Source: Deltaproteobacteria bacterium
GTDB lineage: Bacteria > UBA10199 > SPLOWO2-01-44-7
Length of the DNA: 10,249 nucleotides
Direction of reading: 5' to 3'
NCBI GenBank assembly: GCA_016203765.1
Contig: JACQMB010000129.1
Location: 1 to 10,249 of the forward strand
Under the pieces are notes generated by a model. The model had not been told where the DNA came from, searched no databases, and worked only from the letters and a program-made list of their open reading frames with translations. The position numbers and the translations under genes are program-made. Position 1 is the stretch's first letter. Every line of letters begins with the position of its first letter. Below are positions 6,436 to 10,249 of this stretch, piece by piece.

Positions 6436-6442
6436 CTCTCCT

Positions 6443-7558
6443 ATGAAGAAAATTGTTATTCTAGGCTCTACCGGTTCCATCGGTACTCAGGCGTTGGAGG
6501 TGATGGAGCGGCACCCCGGCCGGTTTAAAGTATTTGGGCTGGCCGCCGGCTCCAATCGCAAACTCCTTGACCAACAAGCGCAAAAATTTCGTCCCGTCCT
6601 GACCGCCCTGAATGATGAAGCCGCCGCCGTCGAGATGGCCGTCCATCCCCAATGCGACATTGTTTTATCCGCCATTGTCGGAGCGGCAGGGCTCAAGCCG
6701 ACCTACGCCGCCCTAAAGGCGGGCAAGCAGGTGGCCTTGGCCAACAAGGAGTCGTTGGTTGCCGCCGGCCCGGTGATGACCCGCGCCTGGAAAGAGGGGA
6801 AGGGGGAGTTGATTCCGGTCGACAGCGAACACAGCGCGATTCATCAGGTTTTACACGGCGCCAAAGAAAACATCGCCCGTATTCTTTTAACCGCCTCCGG
6901 CGGGCCGTTTCGTCAGTTCTCTTCCGAACAACTTAAAAAGGTAACCCGAGCCCAAGCCTTAAAACACCCCAACTGGAACATGGGAAACAAAATCACCATC
7001 GATTCGGCCACCCTGATGAACAAGGGGCTAGAGATGATTGAGGCCCGCTGGCTGTTTGACCTCCCGCCGGAAAAAATCGGCGTGGTGGTTCACCCCCAAA
7101 GCATTGTCCATTCGCTGGTCGAATATAAAGACGGTTCGGTGTTGGCCCAACTGGGACTCCCCGACATGCGAATCCCCATCGCCTATGCCCTGGCCTGGCC
7201 GGAGCGGATCACCACCCCCGCTCCCCGCCTCGATTTGACCGAAATCGCCTCCTTGAATTTTGAAAGGCCCGACCCCGAACGTTTTCCCTGCCTGCGACTG
7301 GCCCGCGAGGCACTGCAGAAAGGGGATTCCTATCCGTGCGTCTTGAACGCGGCCAACGAGGTGGCGGTGGCGGCCTTCCTGGAGGAAAAAATTGGTTTCA
7401 TCGATATTCCAAAAATTGTTGAGCAGGTGCTGGATAGGCATCAACCGAGTTCTTTGAATACCTTGGAAGATGTGTTAGAAACAGATCAATGGGCCAGAAG
7501 TGAGGCCAAAATGTTTTTGGTCCCTGGTCCCTGGTCCCGGGTCCCTGGTCCTTTATGA
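6443..7558 (+). CDS. dxr: 1-deoxy-D-xylulose 5-phosphate reductoisomerase
   Basis: A 371-aa NADPH-dependent enzyme of the MEP isoprenoid pathway, converting DXP to MEP; downstream products feed UppS in the same operon. Motifs are the nucleotide-binding GSTGSIG (8-14), ALANKESLVAAG (98-109), metal ligands D127 and E129 in VDSEHSA and E197 in MNKGLE, HPNWNMG (175-181) and VVHPQSIVHS (215-224). The last 12 residues (VPGPWSRVPGPL) are translated from a heptamer repeat and look like an added tail beyond the normal end. No Shine-Dalgarno precedes the start; the 7-bp gap (CTCTCCT) even resembles anti-Shine-Dalgarno. TGA overlaps the rseP ATG. Confidence 0.97.
   Translation: MKKIVILGSTGSIGTQALEVMERHPGRFKVFGLAAGSNRKLLDQQAQKFRPVLTALNDEAAAVEMAVHPQCDIVLSAIVGAAGLKPTYAALKAGKQVALANKESLVAAGPVMTRAWKEGKGELIPVDSEHSAIHQVLHGAKENIARILLTASGGPFRQFSSEQLKKVTRAQALKHPNWNMGNKITIDSATLMNKGLEMIEARWLFDLPPEKIGVVVHPQSIVHSLVEYKDGSVLAQLGLPDMRIPIAYALAWPERITTPAPRLDLTEIASLNFERPDPERFPCLRLAREALQKGDSYPCVLNAANEVAVAAFLEEKIGFIDIPKIVEQVLDRHQPSSLNTLEDVLETDQWARSEAKMFLVPGPWSRVPGPL
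7518..7551. repeat. 7-bp tandem repeat forming the 3' end of dxr
   Basis: From 7519 the sequence reads GGTCCCT, GGTCCCT, GGTCCCG, GGTCCCT and GGTCC, a period-7 array of four full units and one partial unit. It ends 3 bp before the rseP ATG (7555), so it occupies the place of the rseP ribosome-binding site. Bases 7518-7538 are a perfect 21-base reverse complement of 5384-5404 in uppS. Confidence 0.9.
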
Positions 7559-8616
7559 TTACTTCCATCCTCGCTTTTGTGGTCGCTTTCGGTCTCCTCG
7601 TTCTCGTCCACGAGTTTGGCCATTTTTGGGTCGCCCGCCGCAACGGCGTCCATGTGGAGAAATTTTCGATCGGTTTCGGCCCAAAACTCTGGGGCTTTCA
7701 GTGGAAAGAAACCGCTTTTGTCGTCTCCCTCCTTCCGCTGGGCGGTTACGTCAAGATGAAAGGGGAGAGCGATGAGGATGAAATCGACCCCAACGACCGG
7801 AGCGCCTTTTCCAACAAGCCGATCGCCAGGCGCTCCCGCATTGTCGTGGCCGGTCCCATCATGAATTTGGTGTTGAGTTTTGTTCTGATGCCGGTTGTCT
7901 TTTGGCTGGGGAGGCCCGATCCGGCTCTGTTGAACCAGCCGGCGGTGTTGGAGGCGGTATTGCCAGGCTCTCCAGCCGAACGGGCCGGGCTTCAGGCCGG
8001 CGATACGGTCATCAAAATCAATCAAGAGGCGATTTCCGGCTGGAATGTTTTGATTCGGGAAATTCAGCTGGCCGGAAATCAGAACATTCATGTCACCGTT
8101 GAGCGGAAAGAAAATCCGATTCAGCTGACCCTTCAGCCCGAATGGGATGAGGCCCAGGGGCGCTACCTGATCGGCATTCAGGGCAAAACGATTCAAACGC
8201 CGGTGGAATTCAAGAAGTACGGATTCGTCGAGGGGCTGGCCGCGGGGGTTCGAACCAACTGGGAGAACACCCTGCTGACCCTGCGGGTCCTGCAAAAACT
8301 GGTGACCTTTCAGCTTTCCTATAAAACACTGGGGGGCCCGGTGCAGATTGCCTATACGCTGGCGCAGGCCTCGGCCTCCGGCCTGGGGGATTTTCTCTAT
8401 TTCACCGCTTTTTTGAGCCTGCAGTTGGGCGTTCTCAATTTGCTTCCCATCCCGGTCCTGGACGGCGGGCATTTGGTTTTTTATCTGATCGAGGCGATCC
8501 GCCGCAAACCATTGAGTCTGAAGGCCAGGACGGTGGCCCAGCAGGTGGGGCTTGTCCTGCTCATTACACTCATTGTGTTTGTGACCTGGAATGACATTGA
8601 GAAATTAGTTCGATGA
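7555..8616 (+). CDS. rseP: RseP-type site-2 protease (intramembrane zinc metalloprotease)
   Basis: A 353-aa inner-membrane M50 protease. In well-studied species it makes the second cut in anti-sigma factors during envelope stress and clears signal-peptide remnants. The HEFGH zinc motif (19-23) lies in the first membrane segment. PLGGYVKM (61-68) follows, then a membrane segment (about 96-118), a single PDZ domain (about 125-200, with AERAGLQAGDTVIKING-like sequence) and the third zinc ligand in NLLPIPVLDGGH (295-306, D303). A last membrane segment lies near 328-346. E. coli RseP has two PDZ domains and about 450 aa; a single-PDZ form of this size is common in other lineages. Without a Shine-Dalgarno, translation probably depends on the ATGA overlap with dxr. 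Confidence 0.96.
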   Translation: MITSILAFVVAFGLLVLVHEFGHFWVARRNGVHVEKFSIGFGPKLWGFQWKETAFVVSLLPLGGYVKMKGESDEDEIDPNDRSAFSNKPIARRSRIVVAGPIMNLVLSFVLMPVVFWLGRPDPALLNQPAVLEAVLPGSPAERAGLQAGDTVIKINQEAISGWNVLIREIQLAGNQNIHVTVERKENPIQLTLQPEWDEAQGRYLIGIQGKTIQTPVEFKKYGFVEGLAAGVRTNWENTLLTLRVLQKLVTFQLSYKTLGGPVQIAYTLAQASASGLGDFLYFTAFLSLQLGVLNLLPIPVLDGGHLVFYLIEAIRRKPLSLKARTVAQQVGLVLLITLIVFVTWNDIEKLVR

Positions 8617-9308
8617 AAATTCTAGCGGTCGATACCTCCACCAAAATGGGATCAGTGGCGTTGACGGAGAACGAAAGTCTCATTGCCCAACTCCAACTGA
8701 ATGTGGAGGTCACCCACACCGAGCGGCTCCTGCCGGCCGTTGAAACCCTCCTGAACCAGACCGGTTTGACACTGGAAAAAGTGGATGGCCTGGCGTTGGC
8801 CATCGGTCCCGGTTCTTTTACCGGCCTTCGGGTGGGACTGGCCACCATGAAGGGTTTCGCCCAGGCCAGGGGTTTGCCGTTGGTCGGGGTCTCCTCCCTG
8901 TTGGCCCTGGCCTGCAACGGTTGGATGAGTGAGCGGCCGGTGGCCGCCTGCCTCGATGCCCACCGGGGGGAGGTTTATGCCGCGGTCTATTCCGGGGACA
9001 CAACACTTAATTCCAAAGGAACTAAGTGTTGTGTCCCCGAACAAGCCGTTAAACCCGAGTTATTATGTAATACATTAAAAGATATCGGCCCTTGCTGGCT
9101 GATCGGGGACGGGGCTATTCGTTATCGACAATTATTTAAAGATAAGCTAGGAGAAGCGGCGCTGTTTGCCCCCGAACCGTTGATGAGGCTCGAGGCCAAA
9201 TGGGTGGCTCATTTGGCCTTGCCAAGGTTGCAAAAAGGAGAGGGGAGAAATTGGGAGGATTTGTCCCCCAATTATTTGCGTCTCTCCGACGCGGAGTTGA
9301 AAAAATGA
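8613..9308 (+). CDS. tsaB: tRNA threonylcarbamoyladenosine biosynthesis protein TsaB
   Basis: A 231-aa ASKHA-fold partner of TsaD and TsaE in transferring threonylcarbamoyl to A37 of ANN-decoding tRNAs. The N-terminal MKILAVDTSTKMGSVAL, THTERLLP (34-41), IGPGSFTGLRVG (64-75) and LDAHRGEVY (114-122) are typical. Residues 128-142 (GDTTLNSKGTKCCVP) come from a 45-bp palindromic repeat at 8994-9038, placed in the variable loop after the DAHRGEVY strand. The repeat is exactly 15 codons and keeps the frame. Sequence downstream continues with VKPE as in homologues, so the gene looks intact. It overlaps rseP upstream and the MarC gene downstream, both by ATGA. Confidence 0.94.
   Translation: MKILAVDTSTKMGSVALTENESLIAQLQLNVEVTHTERLLPAVETLLNQTGLTLEKVDGLALAIGPGSFTGLRVGLATMKGFAQARGLPLVGVSSLLALACNGWMSERPVAACLDAHRGEVYAAVYSGDTTLNSKGTKCCVPEQAVKPELLCNTLKDIGPCWLIGDGAIRYRQLFKDKLGEAALFAPEPLMRLEAKWVAHLALPRLQKGEGRNWEDLSPNYLRLSDAELKK
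8994..9038. repeat. 45-bp REP-like palindrome inside tsaB
   Basis: The left arm, beginning GGGGACACAACACTTAA (8994-9014), and the right arm, ending TTGTGTCCCC (9018-9038), pair at 20 of 21 positions around a 3-base AAA loop. From memory, palindromes of the form GGGGACA...TGTCCCC with an inner ACTTA occur as dispersed elements in environmental bacteria, often with REP-associated (Y1/IS200-like) transposases. No transposase is present here and the assignment is inference. Confidence 0.85.
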
Positions 9309-9883
9309 AAGTCTTTTTGCTTTGTTTTATCCCGCTTTTCATTGCCATCGATCCCCTGGGGGTGATGCCGATCTTTTTAAATTTGACCCAGGGGATGGCG
9401 CGCGCCGACCGGGAACGGGTCTTGTTTCAGTCGGTCTTGACCGCCTTATTGATCAGCTTGGTTTTTCTGTTGGCCGGCCTCGAAATTTTTCGATTGTTGG
9501 GGATCGGGCTGGCCGATTTTCAGATCGCCGGCGGCGTTTTGCTGCTGGTGATCGCCATCATGGACCTGATTCATCCGGTCAAGGAACAGCGCCAGCCCGC
9601 CAAGAGTATCGGCATTGTCCCGATCGGCATCCCTCTGATCATGGGCCCGGCGGCCTTGACCACCGTCATGATGCTGGCCAATCTGCATCTCTTCTATTGG
9701 GTGGCGGGTGCGTTGCTGTTGAATCTGGGGATTTTGACCCTGGCTTTTTATTTTGCCGGCCATATTGAAAGCTACGTCGGCATCAACGGGATGAAGGCCT
9801 TTTCCAAGATTATTTCGCTCTTTCTGGCGGCGATCGCGGTGATGTTTATCCGAGTCGGACTGCAGTCCATTTTACAAAACTAA
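9305..9883 (+). CDS. MarC family integral membrane protein
   Basis: A 192-aa protein with six predicted membrane segments (near 3-28, 42-62, 66-90, 102-126, 130-152 and 166-188). Family features include IPLFIAIDPLGVMPIFLNLT (9-28), the second-helix IAGGVLLLVIAIMDL and PIGIPLIMGPAALTT (106-120). The name comes from the E. coli mar locus, but a role in drug resistance was not upheld, and the transported substrate is generally unknown. The start is taken at 9305 because it matches the family N-terminus, overlaps the tsaB stop by ATGA and has GGAG (9293-9296) 8 nt upstream; an in-frame extension back to 9200 would only be tsaB sequence read in another frame. It is the last gene of the operon. Confidence 0.93.
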   Translation: MKVFLLCFIPLFIAIDPLGVMPIFLNLTQGMARADRERVLFQSVLTALLISLVFLLAGLEIFRLLGIGLADFQIAGGVLLLVIAIMDLIHPVKEQRQPAKSIGIVPIGIPLIMGPAALTTVMMLANLHLFYWVAGALLLNLGILTLAFYFAGHIESYVGINGMKAFSKIISLFLAAIAVMFIRVGLQSILQN

Positions 9884-9898
9884 AGATTCGCTCGACAA

Positions 9899-10068
9899 TT
9901 TGTCGTCGAAGGCTTCCGCGCATTGGTCTCGCGGGAACAGGTCCGTGCTGGGGAGTTCCCCAGCACGGCCTTCTCGCTCGTCCCGCCCATTGATTGGATC
10001 CCCCAACCGGATGGGCGGGACTCCGCGAGGTCCCGCGAGACCAAAGCGCTCGCGCCTTCGACGACAAA
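9899..10068 (+). ncRNA. Candidate structured RNA or palindromic element with a three-way junction
   Basis: A closing stem pairs 9899-9913 with 10054-10068 (15 of 15, TTTGTCGTCGAAGGC on the left). It continues through GCGC (9918-9921 with 10046-10049) and 9923-9936 with 10031-10044 (14 of 14, TTGGTCTCGCGGGA). Inside are two hairpins. One pairs 9943-9953 with 9958-9968 (11 bp, loop AGTT, 9954-9957). The other pairs 9980-9990 with 10011-10021 (11 bp), with an inner TTGG/CCAA and a lower CTCGC (9973-9977)/GCGAG (10025-10029). Almost the whole 170 bases are paired. An intrinsic terminator follows at once. No promoter is evident between the MarC gene and the element, so it may be the operon's 3' end. 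I do not recognise it as a known RNA family; a mobile palindromic DNA element is the main alternative. Confidence 0.5.
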
Positions 10069-10116
10069 CCCCTCTCGCTCATTGTTTTTGGCTGATGAGC
10101 GAGAGGGGTTTGTTTT
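10066..10116 (+). terminator. Strong intrinsic terminator of the operon
   Basis: AAACCCCTCTCGCTCAT (10066-10082) pairs perfectly over 17 bp with ATGAGCGAGAGGGGTTT (10095-10111) around a 12-base loop. TTTGTTTT (10109-10116) supplies the T tract on the plus strand; the minus-strand side has only TTTGTCG, so it should act mainly on plus-strand transcripts. Its first three A residues are shared with the closing stem of the preceding structure, so the two folds meet without a gap and compete for three bases. Confidence 0.85.
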
Positions 10117-10121
10117 CGCCT

Positions 10122-10150
10122 GCCGTAAGCGAGCGGTTCTCGAATACGGC
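10122..10150. repeat. Small inverted repeat in the downstream spacer
   Basis: GCCGTAAGCGAG (10122-10133) pairs with CTCGAATACGGC (10139-10150) at 10 of 12 positions around CGGTT. No T tract follows. It lies in a gene-free stretch (10117-10249) with GC-rich GCGA/GCGC motifs; I see no reading frame there worth calling. Confidence 0.45.
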
Positions 10151-10236
10151 CGGAAGGATCGATCTCGAAAGCGACTTGCGCAGGAGCGAAGCGCGTATGA
10201 CGAGGGAAAAATGCTATTGGTTTCCGAAGTTGGGGG

Positions 10237-10242
10237 TTGACA
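10237..10242 (+). promoter_or_regulatory. Possible -35 box of a gene beyond the window
   Basis: A perfect TTGACA lies 7 bases before the window end. The matching -10 box would be expected around 10260, outside the window. Its position after the operon terminator suits the promoter of the next transcription unit, but half a promoter proves little. Confidence 0.3.
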
Positions 10243-10249
10243 GAGGAAA

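Noticed and set aside
7486..8472. A 328-codon open frame antisense to rseP
   Set aside because: It covers the HExxH protease gene on the opposite strand, without a domain or ribosome-binding site of its own.
9923..10240. A 105-codon open frame across the structured downstream region
   Set aside because: It runs through the three-way-junction stems and the terminator, has no Shine-Dalgarno, no recognisable domain and a composition dictated by the inverted repeats.

Overview
The window is bacterial. Most of it is one long plus-strand operon in the order rpsB, tsf, pyrH, frr, uppS, cdsA, dxr, rseP, tsaB and a MarC-family gene. The first eight genes follow the order classic for Proteobacteria. 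A tsaB placed directly after rseP, instead of the bamA-type genes of gammaproteobacteria, fits a deltaproteobacterial-type lineage (Desulfobacterota, Myxococcota, Bdellovibrionota or a related uncultured group). Base composition is moderately GC-rich. The lineage is an inference from gene order and cannot be fixed from this sequence alone.

Layout. Positions 1-201 are gene-free and repeat-rich: a 7-bp tandem array, a terminator-like hairpin and a long imperfect palindrome. A good sigma70-type promoter (202-230) then drives a two-gene MNT/HEPN toxin-antitoxin pair (mntA 238-645, hepT 649-1104). Convergent with it is a secreted or periplasmic TPR protein on the minus strand (1112-1861). The TPR gene and the operon diverge from a 108-bp intergenic region holding a candidate minus-strand promoter and a leader that could fold over the rpsB Shine-Dalgarno. 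The operon runs from 1970 to 9883 with overlaps or gaps of a few bases at every junction, four of them ATGA stop-start overlaps within the uppS-marC half plus another at rpsB/tsf. Positions 9884-10249 contain no convincing gene. They hold an elaborate three-way-junction fold followed at once by a perfect 17-bp intrinsic terminator, then a smaller hairpin and a perfect TTGACA box at the window edge.

Function. The operon joins translation (S2, EF-Ts, ribosome recycling factor), UMP phosphorylation (PyrH), the isoprenoid/undecaprenyl route (Dxr, UppS), phospholipid synthesis (CdsA), regulated intramembrane proteolysis (RseP), tRNA t6A modification (TsaB) and a MarC-type inner-membrane protein. 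This is a growth-linked translation and envelope cluster.

What is unusual. Three essential operon genes carry repeat DNA inside their reading frames: uppS (heptamers plus a second short repeat), dxr (heptamers that form its C-terminus) and tsaB (a 45-bp near-perfect palindrome that is exactly 15 codons). The uppS and dxr arrays are perfectly complementary over 21 nt and lie on the same predicted mRNA. The 9899-10116 element is the best candidate here for an undescribed structured RNA or repeat.
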